Positions 1-7,314 of a stretch of DNA of 26,505 nucleotides are shown here, in pieces (position 1 is the stretch's first letter; each line of letters opens with the position of its first letter). Source of the stretch: DASZPL01 sp035550315 (GTDB lineage: Bacteria > Actinomycetota > Actinomycetes > JAFAQI01); the NCBI GenBank assembly GCA_035550315.1, contig DASZPL010000132.1:1-26505 (forward strand), read 5' to 3'. The position numbers and the translations under genes are program-made. The notes under the pieces were generated by a model. The model did no database searches, had not been told where the DNA came from, and was given only the letters and a program-made list of their open reading frames with translations.

Positions 1-128
1 CCGTCGTGCCAGGTGCAGGTGTGGCACTCCTCCGACCACTCCCCCATTCGGGTCACGTCCGAGATCGCGGCGTACACCCGCTCGGGGGATGCGGCGATCT
101 CCCGGGAAACTTCGAGCCGCTCAGCCAT
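1..128 (-). CDS. SRPBCC (START/polyketide-cyclase-like) family protein, 3' end cut by window edge
   Basis: Only the first 42 codons are in the window; the gene runs off the left edge. The translation begins MAERLEVSREIAASPERVYA and continues through a DVTRMGEWS segment. This is the usual opening of the SRPBCC fold: a first beta strand, an 'A-S-P-E-R-V-Y' turn into the first helix, then 'D-V-T-R-M-G-E-W'. The ATG is preceded by GAAAGG at 135-140 with six bases of spacing, a good ribosome binding site. SRPBCC proteins bind hydrophobic ligands in a deep pocket; the ligand cannot be told here. The gene is divergent from the hydrolase-cyclase gene, with 67 bases between starts. Any start of the cyclase gene upstream of about 128 would lie antisense to this gene. 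The family call is likely, the function unknown. Confidence 0.72.
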   Translation of the reverse strand, partial: MAERLEVSREIAASPERVYAAISDVTRMGEWSEECHTCTWHD

Positions 129-195
129 GCAACGCCTTTCGTCGCGACCGTCTCTCGTCCTGCCGGATCGTACGACGAGAGGCGATACTCCGAAC

Positions 196-1533
196 GTGGA
201 CGTGCAGCCGACGATTCGATACGCGACCACGGACGACGGCGTGAGCTTGGCGTATCACGTCACCGGGGACGGGCCGATCGACATCATGTGGGCGGCCGCC
301 GGCGCCTACCCCTTCGACCTGTTGTGGGACGAGCCCGGCTTCGTCCACGTCGCGAAGCGGCTGGCGGGGTTCAGTCGGACCATCTGGACCGGCTATCGCG
401 GCTTGGGCGCATCGGGCGGGCGAGTGCTCGACATCTTCAACGAGGGGGTCCTCGACGCCGATCTCATCCGGTCACTCGACGCCGCCGGATGCGACAAGGT
501 CGTGCTGGTCGGCCCGGGCCTCGGCGGCCCGCAGGCAATTCGCCTGGCGGCGCGCCATCCGGATCGCATCAGCGCCCTGGTCCTGATCGACACGTTCGCG
601 CATTACGTGAGGCACGCCGACTACCCGATCGGCTTCACCGAGGAAGTGCTGGACCAGATGGTGGCCCTCGCCGCGGAGACCTGGGCCACCGGCGCACTGC
701 TCCAAGCAATCGCGCCGAGCAAGGCGGGTGATGCGTCGTTCCAGGACCGATGGGCGCGAGTGCTGCGGCTGGGGTCGCCACAAGATCAGGTGGCCGAGTC
801 GCTGCGCCTTTCGTATGCGAGCGACGCGCGGTCACTGCTGGATCAGCTGACGATGCCGACGCTGGTGCTGCATCGCACCGCGGACCAATCCGTGCGGGTC
901 GAGGCCGGGAGGTATCTCAGCGAGCACATCCCGGGGGCGAAGTACGTCGAACTGGCGGGCGAGGACCACCTGTTCTTCCTGGGTGACACCGACGCGCTCG
1001 TGGACGAGATCGAGGAGTTCCTGACCGGCACGCACCAGGGTCCGGAAGGCGACGTCGTGATGGCGGCGGTCCTGTTCACCGACATCGTGTCCTCCACCGA
1101 GCAGGCCGCCCGCCTGGGTCATCGGCAATGGAGCCGGGTCACCGGCGAGCACGACGCAATGGTCCGCTCGACACTGAGCCGCTATCGCGGGCGGGAGATC
1201 AAGACCATCGGCGACGGCTTTCTGGCGACCTTCGACGCGACCAGCCGGGCGGTGCGGGCGGCCGTCGACATCACGCGAGCCGCACAGCAGATCGGCCTCG
1301 AGGTGCGAGCCGGCGTCCACACCGGTGAGATCGAAGTCCTGCCGAACGACGTCGCCGGTCTCAACGTGAACATCGCCAAGCGCATTTGCGACCTCGCCGG
1401 CCCGAGCCAGGTGTTGGTCTCCGAGTCAGTGCGGGGTCTGATCGTGGACTCCGACATCGCCGTGACAGACCACGGCGTGCATGTCCTCAAGGGCGTTCCC
1501 CGCGAGCGGCGGGTGTTCGCGGTCGACGGCTAG
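196..1533 (+). CDS. Alpha/beta-hydrolase fold fused to class III adenylate cyclase
   Basis: Predicted 445-residue cytoplasmic fusion. Residues 1-280 resemble an alpha/beta hydrolase and residues about 288-445 are a class III nucleotide cyclase making cAMP from ATP. The cyclase residues are complete: metal-binding D296 (FTDIV) and D340 (GDGF), 44 apart as in the family; K336 and D385 at the adenine-specifying positions; N392 and R396 (VNIAKR) for the transition state. K/D predicts ATP rather than GTP. In the hydrolase half an acid (D230) and a histidine (H258) are plausible, but the nucleophile elbow reads G106-P-G-L-G-G, so glycine sits where serine is expected. The domain is probably a dead enzyme acting as a sensor or scaffold. 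I chose GTG at 196 because the protein aligns from there, with a weak GAGAGG upstream (177-182), and earlier starts run into the divergent SRPBCC gene. ATG at 127 cannot be fully excluded. Confidence 0.85.
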   Translation: MDVQPTIRYATTDDGVSLAYHVTGDGPIDIMWAAAGAYPFDLLWDEPGFVHVAKRLAGFSRTIWTGYRGLGASGGRVLDIFNEGVLDADLIRSLDAAGCDKVVLVGPGLGGPQAIRLAARHPDRISALVLIDTFAHYVRHADYPIGFTEEVLDQMVALAAETWATGALLQAIAPSKAGDASFQDRWARVLRLGSPQDQVAESLRLSYASDARSLLDQLTMPTLVLHRTADQSVRVEAGRYLSEHIPGAKYVELAGEDHLFFLGDTDALVDEIEEFLTGTHQGPEGDVVMAAVLFTDIVSSTEQAARLGHRQWSRVTGEHDAMVRSTLSRYRGREIKTIGDGFLATFDATSRAVRAAVDITRAAQQIGLEVRAGVHTGEIEVLPNDVAGLNVNIAKRICDLAGPSQVLVSESVRGLIVDSDIAVTDHGVHVLKGVPRERRVFAVDG

Positions 1534-1534
1534 G

Positions 1535-1945
1535 TCAAAGCCGCTTTTCGAATAGTCGCGTCAGGCCGCCGAGCTTGCTGATCCAGCCCTCGAGATGGCT
1601 TTCGAACTCATCGGTCGGCAAGTTGTGGTGAAACAGCTCCACCAGTGTCTCGGCGCCGTCCTCGGTCAGCACGATCTCGACGGTGGTCGATCCGGGCGGC
1701 AGGCCGTCGCGACCCGGGACACCCCAGGTGAACACAACCCGGTGCGGCGGGTCGACCTCGACGTACTCGCCACGCACCGGCGTCTTCTCGATGTCGACGG
1801 CGAACGTCCCGCCCGGTTGCGGGTCAAGGTCGGCCCAGTCGCCGATCCACTCGACGATCAACGCGGGATCGATGAGGTACGGGAAGATCGCTGCCGGCGG
1901 CGCGGCGATCCGCACCGACGTGGTCAGGACCGGTGCCGTCGTCAC
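1535..1945 (-). CDS. SRPBCC/AHSA1-like domain protein, last gene of the ArsR operon
   Basis: A 136-residue protein of the AHSA1-type SRPBCC family: an N-terminal strand (TTSVRIAAPPAAIFPYL), 'W-I-G-D-W-A-D-L-D-P-Q-P-G-G-T-F', a GEYVEVDPPHRVVFTWG strand pair and a C-terminal helix (EGWISKLGGLTRLFEK). That is the full usual length for one domain. I chose the GTG at 1945 because it overlaps the ArsR stop as GTGA, which suggests translational coupling; a longer reading back to 2026 would only add low-complexity sequence antisense to nothing but inside the ArsR gene. AHSA1-type proteins next to ArsR regulators are common in actinobacteria and usually have no known ligand. The stop codon is one base from that of the convergent cyclase gene. 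Confidence 0.85.
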   Translation of the reverse strand: MTTAPVLTTSVRIAAPPAAIFPYLIDPALIVEWIGDWADLDPQPGGTFAVDIEKTPVRGEYVEVDPPHRVVFTWGVPGRDGLPPGSTTVEIVLTEDGAETLVELFHHNLPTDEFESHLEGWISKLGGLTRLFEKRL

Positions 1946-2316
1946 CGCGTGCCGCCACCCTTGGCCGGCTTCTTGGCCTGCTGGTCCTCGACAACCTGCT
2001 TCAGCCGCCGCAGCGCCGACGGCCACAGCTCGCTCAACACTTCGCGGACCGGGTCGAGGCCGTGCGGGTCGAGGGCATACAGCCGGCGGACGCCGTCGCG
2101 GCGCTCACTGAGCAGCCCCGCTCTGGCCAGGACCTGCAGGTGATGGCTGACCGCCTGCTGCGAGGCGTCGAAATGCGAGGCAATCTCGCCGGCCGGCAGC
2201 TCGCCGACCCGCACCAGCCGGAGAATCTCGCGGCGGTGCGGGTCGGCGAGTGCACGGAGCACGGCATCGGCGGGGTCATCCGAGGCACCGGCGGCAGCGG
2301 CCTTGGCCGAACTCAT
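1942..2316 (-). CDS. ArsR/SmtB-family winged-helix transcriptional regulator
   Basis: A 124-residue regulator. Residues 15-36 (DPADAVLRALADPHRREILR) are the typical first helices, and residues 43-69 form the helix-turn-helix (GEIASHFDASQQAVSHHL). The wing follows (RRDGVRRLYALD), then a basic tail (KKPAKGGGTR). The protein has no cysteine at all, so it lacks the metal-sensing Cys motifs of ArsR/SmtB/CadC; it is more likely to sense an organic ligand or to be a constitutive autorepressor. It sits between two SRPBCC genes: 12 bases after the first, and overlapping the second by 4 bp. By analogy with other such operons it probably represses its own operon at the promoter at 2860-2887. Confidence 0.9.
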   Translation of the reverse strand: MSSAKAAAAGASDDPADAVLRALADPHRREILRLVRVGELPAGEIASHFDASQQAVSHHLQVLARAGLLSERRDGVRRLYALDPHGLDPVREVLSELWPSALRRLKQVVEDQQAKKPAKGGGTR

Positions 2317-2328
2317 GTCGACACGATC

Positions 2329-2820
2329 TCAGGCGGTGCCCGCAGCGAGCTGCTTTTCGCGCGCCTCGCGCCGGGCGAGGTCGGCCGGTGAACCGTTCGG
2401 GTCGCCGACGCCGGTGTCGAGGTAGGCGCGCAGGCTCGGGATGAAGTGGTCCCAGCCGCTCTTGCATTCGCCGTAGCACTCCAGCCGCGGCGTCAGGCCT
2501 TCGTGCCGGAAGCGAACCTCGGTGCCGCCATCCGGCAGCGGTGCGAGTTCGAAGTGCTGTGACGTGCCGACCCAGTCGGCCATCATGCAGTCCGTCGTGG
2601 TCCAGTGCACGCCGGCCTGCCGGTCAGCCTGGTCCACCCGCATCACGGCCTGCGCAGTTGAGGCGAAGCTGAACGTCAGCTCCCCGCCGGTCGTGCCGTC
2701 GCCAGCAGCCGACGTCCACCATGCGCTCAGCCCGTCGACCGTGGTCAACGCATCGAACACCACGTCGGGCGATGCGGTCGTGACGATGCGGGTCTGGTAA
2801 TCCTCGTAGTTCTCGCTCAT
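2329..2820 (-). CDS. SRPBCC/AHSA1-like protein, first gene of the ArsR operon
   Basis: A 163-residue protein with the SRPBCC plan: RIVTTASPDVVFDALTTVDG, then 'LSAWWTSAAGDG-T-T-G-G-E-L-T-F', a 'W-T-T-T-D' strand region and a C-terminal helix with GWDHFIPSLRAYLDTG. It has four cysteine or methionine-rich spots (DCMMADW, LECYGECKSGW) that are unusual for the family and could bind a ligand or metal. The ATG is preceded by AGAAGGG with 7-8 bases of spacing. It is the first gene of the SRPBCC-ArsR-SRPBCC operon, so its own ligand-binding function may relate to the signal sensed by the regulator. It and the last gene of the operon share only the fold, not obvious close similarity. Confidence 0.85.
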   Translation of the reverse strand: MSENYEDYQTRIVTTASPDVVFDALTTVDGLSAWWTSAAGDGTTGGELTFSFASTAQAVMRVDQADRQAGVHWTTTDCMMADWVGTSQHFELAPLPDGGTEVRFRHEGLTPRLECYGECKSGWDHFIPSLRAYLDTGVGDPNGSPADLARREAREKQLAAGTA

Positions 2821-2830
2821 CTCAATGCCC

Positions 2831-2858
2831 TTCTGTGATCGGTCCCACGTTCACAGAA
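2831..2858. repeat. Perfect 8-bp inverted repeat with 12-bp spacer at the ArsR operon start site
   Basis: TTCTGTGA (2831-2838) and TCACAGAA (2851-2858) are exact reverse complements separated by 12 bases. One arm overlaps the predicted transcription start and the other abuts the Shine-Dalgarno sequence of the first gene. Because the upstream arm would be mostly untranscribed, a DNA operator is more likely than an RNA hairpin. The half-site spacing of 20 bp centre to centre is close to two helical turns, as for a dimer reading one face. Confidence 0.6.
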
Positions 2859-2859
2859 G

Positions 2860-2887
2860 ATTATTTGTACAAGTGATCCTTTGTCAA
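2860..2887 (-). promoter_or_regulatory. Sigma70-type promoter of the ArsR operon with an overlapping TTGTACAA palindrome
   Basis: On the minus strand, TTGACA (2887-2882) is a perfect -35 and AATAAT (2865-2860) matches the -10 consensus in five of six bases, with a 16-bp spacer. The stretch is visibly AT-richer than its surroundings. The 8-bp palindrome TTGTACAA (2865-2872) covers the end of the spacer and touches the -10, a fitting place for a repressor. The -35 lies beside the stop codon of the upstream membrane-protein gene (2884). Transcription should start near 2853-2855. Assigning ArsR to this site is inference. Confidence 0.7.
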
Positions 2888-3612
2888 GTGTCTGTTTGTG
2901 AAATGAGCCGATCGGTTCCGTCCGCCAGAGCGGGCACCGACGGGAAGGTCAAGCCCTCCTCAACGAGGATGGCGTCGCCGAGCCGCCGGGCACGGCGGCT
3001 GTAAGCGAGCGTAAAGACGAATAGGCCACCGAAGACGCAGCCGCCGAGCGAGCCCGCCGCCACCAAAAACGGCCCGGTCGGCAACACAACGGCCAGAACG
3101 ACGCGGCCGGCGGCGTCAAAGATCAGTCCAAGGCCCCAGCAGACAGTGATCACGGTGAATACGCCCGGGACGGTGGGGAGGTCCCACATTGCGTCGTACG
3201 CAGCTTGCCGCTGCTCGTCCTCGCCTGCGGACAGCGCCTTGCCGACGTAGAACATCACTGGCCGCCTCGCGCGGAGCGACACCAGGCACGCGACACCGAA
3301 CAGGAAGGTGAAGACCGAATCGCGCACCTTCAGCACGAAAGCATTGCCGCCTAGGGCGACCGACACCAGCACGCCGGCGACGAACCCGAAGAGCACGATC
3401 GACGCGATCGGGTCGATCCGGCGGTGCGTCACCCACTGGAACAAGACCCAGATCGCTGCGGGCACGCCCGCAAGCATCAGCGCTTCGGCGTCGCCATTCA
3501 CGTGATGGCGCACTAGGTAGTACACCGCGATCGGAATGATCGCCCCCGGGATCGCGCTGGGCGCCATCGCACGAACCGATGGCGCTCCCGGCTCCCACGG
3601 CGCCTCCGCCAT
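2884..3612 (-). CDS. VC0807-type integral membrane protein
   Basis: A 242-residue polytopic membrane protein resembling the 'VC0807 family / intracellular septation protein A-like' group found widely in actinobacteria. About six hydrophobic segments are visible: near residues 18-32, 43-58, 68-86, 96-110, 150-175 and 178-205. A polar loop with 'V-G-K-A-L-S-A-G-E-D-E-Q-R' lies between TM4 and TM5, containing the family's 'R-P-V-M-F-Y-V-G-K-A-L' segment. No catalytic motif is seen and the role is unknown. The ATG at 3612 gives a soluble start of about 15 residues; a second in-frame ATG at residue 16 starts right at the first membrane segment and could be the true start. Its base composition is slightly less GC-rich than its neighbours. 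It is divergent from the isoaspartate methyltransferase gene with 39 bases between. Confidence 0.75.
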   Translation of the reverse strand: MAEAPWEPGAPSVRAMAPSAIPGAIIPIAVYYLVRHHVNGDAEALMLAGVPAAIWVLFQWVTHRRIDPIASIVLFGFVAGVLVSVALGGNAFVLKVRDSVFTFLFGVACLVSLRARRPVMFYVGKALSAGEDEQRQAAYDAMWDLPTVPGVFTVITVCWGLGLIFDAAGRVVLAVVLPTGPFLVAAGSLGGCVFGGLFVFTLAYSRRARRLGDAILVEEGLTFPSVPALADGTDRLISQTDT

Positions 3613-3651
3613 TCGGGCAGCGTAACGCCGAATCCAGGGAAGGATTGGCTG

Positions 3652-4308
3652 GTGGCGACCAGCGACGAGTTGCGATCGCGGCTAGTCGAGCGACTGGTCG
3701 CTGGCGGCACGATCGTTACGGCCAACGTTCGCCGGGCACTCGCGGCGGTGCCCCGCGAGCGGTTCGTGCCGGAGGTCGACCTGACCGAGGCGTATGCCGA
3801 CGCGCCGGTCGCGTTGAAGCGGGGGCGCACCGGCCGAATGCTGAGCACCGTCTCACAGCCGACGATGGTGGCCACGATGCTCGAGATGCTGCGGGTCGAG
3901 GCCGGCCAGCGCGTCCTCGAGATCGGCACCGGCAGCGGCTACAACGCGGCCCTGCTTGCCGAGCTGGTCGGACCAAAAGGATCCGTCGTCTCGGTCGAGG
4001 TCGAGGCAGACCTGACCGAACGCGCGAGCGCCGCGTTGGCCGCGACCGGCTATGCCGAGCGGGTGCAGACCCACACCGCCGACGGCGCCGCCGGCTGGTC
4101 GGCCGACGCCCCCTATGACCGGATCATCGCAACGGTCGGAGTAGGTGAGATCCCCCGGCCATGGGTCGATCAGCTACGGGTCGGCGGCTGGCTGGTCGCA
4201 CCGGTCGTCGATGGCAAGGGCCGCGGCACGACGGTCGCTTATCAGCGCCGACCGGACGGCATCCAGCCGCACGAACAGGTGCCGTGCGGGTTCCTGGTGA
4301 TGCGCTAG
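3652..4308 (+). CDS. pcm: Protein-L-isoaspartate O-methyltransferase
   Basis: A 218-residue cytosolic repair enzyme that uses S-adenosylmethionine to methylate L-isoaspartyl residues in aged proteins, starting their conversion back to aspartate. The family's TVSQPTMVATML block (residues 66-77) corresponds to the 'T-I-S-Q-P' substrate loop. The SAM-binding motif VLEIGTGSGYNAALLAEL lies at 88-105, followed by an acidic 'S-V-E-V-E' strand end and 'D-R-I-I-A-T-V-G'. Length fits the family. GTG at 3652 is preceded by AGGGAAGGA (3636-3644) with good spacing. Its TAG overlaps the korB TAG on the other strand within a single CTAG (4305-4308), so the two convergent genes leave no room for a terminator. 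Confidence 0.92.
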   Translation: MATSDELRSRLVERLVAGGTIVTANVRRALAAVPRERFVPEVDLTEAYADAPVALKRGRTGRMLSTVSQPTMVATMLEMLRVEAGQRVLEIGTGSGYNAALLAELVGPKGSVVSVEVEADLTERASAALAATGYAERVQTHTADGAAGWSADAPYDRIIATVGVGEIPRPWVDQLRVGGWLVAPVVDGKGRGTTVAYQRRPDGIQPHEQVPCGFLVMR

Positions 4309-5381
4309 GAGATCTGCCAGGTGTCGCCCGAGTGCAGCAGCGCCGCCAGGTCGCCGTCGCCGAGCCGCTCGCGGGCCTCCTCGACCTGGGCACGGCTGGC
4401 GTCGTCGTACGCCGGTCGCTGCACGGACCGGAAGATGCCGAGCGGCGTCACGCCGCCGTCGACGTTGCCCAACCGGGACAGCGCGAAGGCGAGCGTCGGC
4501 TCGTCGGCGGCGGGATCGTGCACGAGCAGCCCGGCCTCGCCGGCCGTCGCGACGTCCACCACTTCGAGCCGCCCGTCGACACCGACCCGCACGCCCTTGC
4601 TGCCATCCGCCCCGAACCGGATCGGCTCGCCGGGCTGCAGCCACACGACGGCCTCGTCGCGGGTCGCGGGGTTCTTCAGTACGTCGAACGCGCCGTCGTT
4701 GTAGATGTCGCAGTTCTGCATGATCTCGACGAACGCGGCACCGCGGTGTCGGGCCGCGGCCTCGAGCACCGCCGTCAGATGCTTGCGGTCGGAGTCGAGG
4801 GTGCGGGCGACGAACGTGGCCTCGGCACCGAGCGCGACCGAGATCGGGTTCAGCGGCCGGTCGACCGAGCCCATCGGTGTCGACTTCGTCGTCATGCCGA
4901 CCGGCGACGTCGGTGAGTACTGGCCCTTGGTCAACCCGTAGATCCGGTTGTTGAACAGCAGGATCTTCACGTTGACGTTGCGGCGCAGCGTGTGCAGCAG
5001 GTGGTTGGCGCCGATCGAGAGCATGTCGCCGTCGCCGCCGACCACCCACACCGACAGGTCGGGCCGGGTCACCGCGAGACCAGTAGCAAGCGTCGGGGCG
5101 CGGCCGTGGATGGAATGAATGCCGTAGGTGTTCATGTAGTACGGCAGCCGCGCCGCGCAGCCGATGCCGGAGATGACCACCAGGTTCTCGCGGTTGAGGC
5201 CGAGCGACGGCAGGAAGCCTTGGAGCGCGGCGAGGATCGCGTAGTCACCGCAGCCCGGGCACCAGCGCACCTCCTGGTCGGAGGTGAAGTCCTTCCGGGT
5301 CTGCTCGACGGCGGAGCGCGGCACCAGCTCCAGGCCGAGCGCGCGCCTGGGCGGCGGGAGGGGGGTAGCGGGAGGGCTCAC
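4305..5381 (-). CDS. korB: 2-oxoacid:ferredoxin oxidoreductase, beta subunit (2-oxoglutarate type likely)
   Basis: A 358-residue subunit carrying thiamine diphosphate and the single [4Fe-4S] cluster of two-subunit OFORs, which oxidise a 2-oxoacid and CoA to acyl-CoA and CO2 while reducing ferredoxin. Four candidate cluster cysteines are present: C41 and C44 (WCPGCGDYA), C75 (GIGC, 34 residues after C41 as I recall for the Sulfolobus enzyme) and C223 (QNC). The ThDP motif runs from GGDGD (114-118) to the NN pair (143-144). The start is GTG at 5381, overlapping the korA stop as GTGA; earlier in-frame sequence lies inside korA and looks random. In M. tuberculosis the equivalent pair (Rv2454c/Rv2455c) is an oxygen-tolerant 2-oxoglutarate oxidoreductase that replaces 2-oxoglutarate dehydrogenase in some conditions. 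The substrate here is inferred from that. Confidence 0.93.
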   Translation of the reverse strand: MSPPATPLPPPRRALGLELVPRSAVEQTRKDFTSDQEVRWCPGCGDYAILAALQGFLPSLGLNRENLVVISGIGCAARLPYYMNTYGIHSIHGRAPTLATGLAVTRPDLSVWVVGGDGDMLSIGANHLLHTLRRNVNVKILLFNNRIYGLTKGQYSPTSPVGMTTKSTPMGSVDRPLNPISVALGAEATFVARTLDSDRKHLTAVLEAAARHRGAAFVEIMQNCDIYNDGAFDVLKNPATRDEAVVWLQPGEPIRFGADGSKGVRVGVDGRLEVVDVATAGEAGLLVHDPAADEPTLAFALSRLGNVDGGVTPLGIFRSVQRPAYDDASRAQVEEARERLGDGDLAALLHSGDTWQIS

Positions 5382-7234
5382 TGGTTCGCTCCCTCTTCGA
5401 GCAGGCCGCGGATCGCGGCGGCCAGGTCCTCGGCGGGCAGCGGCAGCCCGCGCAGCCGGGTGAACGACGCGACGTCGACCAGGAACTTGCCGCGCAGCAG
5501 CAGCGCCAGCTGCCCGAGGTTGACCTCGGGCACCAGGACCCTGCGATAGCGACGCAGCACGTCGCCGGTGTCGGCCGGCAGCGGGTTGAGATGCCGCAGG
5601 TGCGCCTGCGCCACTACCCCGCCTGACTCCCGCACCGTGCGAACCGCCGAGCTGATCGCGCCGTACGTCGATCCCCAACCGAGCACCAGCAACTCGGCGT
5701 TGCCGGTCGGGTCGTCAACCTCCAACGGCGGGATCGTGGCGGCGATGCCGTCGACCTTCGCCTGGCGCAGCCGCACCATCGTGTCGTGGTTGGTCGGGTC
5801 GTAGGAGATGTCGCCGGTGCCGTCGGCCTTCTCGATGCCGCCGATCCGGTGCTCCAGGCCGGGGGTGCCGGGCACCGCCCACGGCCGGGCCAGCGTCGCC
5901 GGGTCACGCTGGTACGGATGGAACGCGTCGCCGTCGGCGACCGGCTTCGCGAACTCGACCTGCAGGTCCGGCAGCGACGCCACGTCCGGGATCAGCCAGG
6001 GCTCGCTGCCGTTGGCCAGGTAGGCGTCCGAGAGCAGGTAAACCGGAGTCCGGTAGGTGGTCGCGATCCGCACCGCCTCGATCGCGGCGTCGAAGCAGTC
6101 GGCCGGCGAGCGCGGCGCCACGATCGGGACCGGCGCCTCGCCGTGGCGACCGAACATCGCCTGCAGCAGGTCGGCCTGCTCGGTCTTGGTCGGCATGCCG
6201 GTCGACGGGCCCGCGCGCTGGATGTCGCAGATCACCAGCGGCAGCTCCAGCGTCACCGCCAGGCCGACGGTCTCCGCTTTCAGGTCGACGCCCGGGCCCG
6301 ACGTGGTGGTGACGCCGATCGCGCCGCCGAACGCGGCGCCCAGCGCCGCGCCGACACCGGCGATCTCGTCTTCGGCCTGGAACGTCACCACGCCGAAGTT
6401 CTTGTGCTTGGCCAGCTCGTGCAGCACGTCCGAAGCCGGCGTGATCGGGTAGGAGCCGAGGAACAGCGGCAGCCCGCTGCGCTGCGCCGCCGCGATCAAG
6501 CCGTACGCCAGCGCCGTGTTGCCCCGGACGGTGCGGTAGGTGCCGCCGGGCATCGCCGCCGGACGCACGTCGTAGCGGACCGAGAATGCTTCGGTCGTCT
6601 CGCCGAAGTTCCAGCCGGCCCGGAACGCCGCAACGTTCGCCGCTACCAGCTCGGGCCGCTTAGCGAACGCCCGCTCCAGGTAGTCGATCGTCGACTGCGT
6701 CGGCCGGCTGTAGAGCCACGACACCAGGCCGAGGGCGAACATGTTCTTCGCCCGCTCGCCGTCCTTGCGCCCGACGTCGAACGACTCGACCGCCTTCATC
6801 GTGAGCGACGTCAACGGCAGCCCGTGCACGTCGTACGACGACAACGAGCCGTCGGCGAGTGGGTTGTCGTCGTACCCGACGCGCTTGAGGTTGCGGGCGG
6901 TGAAGTCGTCGGTGTTGGCGATGATCGTCGCGCCGTGCCGCAGCTGGGCGATGTTCGCCTTCAGCGCCGCCGGGTTCATCGCGATCAGCACATCGGCGTG
7001 ATCGCCCGGCGTCATGATCGCCCGGTCGCCGAAGTGCAGCTGGAAGGCGCTGACCCCCGGCAGGGTCCCTTGCGGCGCCCGGATCTCGGCCGGGAAGTCC
7101 GGCAGCGTCGCCAGGTCGTTGCCCCACTCGGCGGTCTCGCTCGTGAAGCGGTCGCCGGCCAGCTGCATGCCATCGCCGGAGTCGCCGGCGAACCGGATTA
7201 CGACGTCACTGAGTTGCTCGACGGTCACGCTCAT
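5378..7234 (-). CDS. korA: 2-oxoacid:ferredoxin oxidoreductase, fused gamma-alpha subunit
   Basis: A 618-residue subunit with a gamma (acyl-CoA-forming) domain at the N terminus (residues 11-200, starting VVIRFAGDSGDGMQLAGDRF) fused to the alpha domain. The alpha domain has the family's YPITPAS loop (262-268), which contributes the Thr that contacts the 2-oxoacid, and 'G-V-T-T-T-S-G-P-G' downstream. There is no ferredoxin-type delta domain, as expected for the two-subunit class. I chose ATG at 7234 (GAGG nine bases upstream) over an in-frame GTG at 7249, whose only purine run is too close. It is translationally coupled to korB by a 4-bp overlap. An 80-base gap with inverted repeats separates it from the upstream HMG-CoA lyase gene, so it may have its own promoter. 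Confidence 0.93.
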   Translation of the reverse strand: MSVTVEQLSDVVIRFAGDSGDGMQLAGDRFTSETAEWGNDLATLPDFPAEIRAPQGTLPGVSAFQLHFGDRAIMTPGDHADVLIAMNPAALKANIAQLRHGATIIANTDDFTARNLKRVGYDDNPLADGSLSSYDVHGLPLTSLTMKAVESFDVGRKDGERAKNMFALGLVSWLYSRPTQSTIDYLERAFAKRPELVAANVAAFRAGWNFGETTEAFSVRYDVRPAAMPGGTYRTVRGNTALAYGLIAAAQRSGLPLFLGSYPITPASDVLHELAKHKNFGVVTFQAEDEIAGVGAALGAAFGGAIGVTTTSGPGVDLKAETVGLAVTLELPLVICDIQRAGPSTGMPTKTEQADLLQAMFGRHGEAPVPIVAPRSPADCFDAAIEAVRIATTYRTPVYLLSDAYLANGSEPWLIPDVASLPDLQVEFAKPVADGDAFHPYQRDPATLARPWAVPGTPGLEHRIGGIEKADGTGDISYDPTNHDTMVRLRQAKVDGIAATIPPLEVDDPTGNAELLVLGWGSTYGAISSAVRTVRESGGVVAQAHLRHLNPLPADTGDVLRRYRRVLVPEVNLGQLALLLRGKFLVDVASFTRLRGLPLPAEDLAAAIRGLLEEGANQ

Positions 7235-7256
7235 CGATGCGCGCCTCACCCCTCGC

Positions 7257-7298
7257 TACGTTTCACCCTCTAACGTAACCCGCCGGGGATGCGTTACG
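7257..7298. promoter_or_regulatory. Cluster of short inverted repeats built on GTTACG/CGTAAC upstream of korAB
   Basis: TACGTT (7257-7262) and AACGTA (7272-7277) form a 6-bp inverted repeat with a 9-bp spacer. CGTAAC (7274-7279) and GTTACG (7293-7298) form a second with a 13-bp spacer, sharing bases with the first. The cluster lies in the only sizeable gap of the minus-strand run from ctaG to korB, 23-64 bases before the korA start. That suits an operator or promoter region for korAB. No convincing -35/-10 pair is visible; a protein-binding role is a guess. Confidence 0.35.
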
Positions 7299-7314
7299 GG
7301 CGCCGACCCGGTGA

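Noticed and set aside
6831..6842. Recurring TCGTACG-type words through the window, looking like a distributed motif
   Set aside because: They fall mainly inside genes where Ser-Tyr or Val-Val/Thr codons in this codon usage produce TCGTAC or GTCGTACG; no regular spacing or strand bias is evident.
5786..7273. 495-codon open frame on the plus strand opposite korA
   Set aside because: Arg/Val/Gly-rich shadow of a confidently identified gene; no domain, and its composition follows the complementary codon positions.
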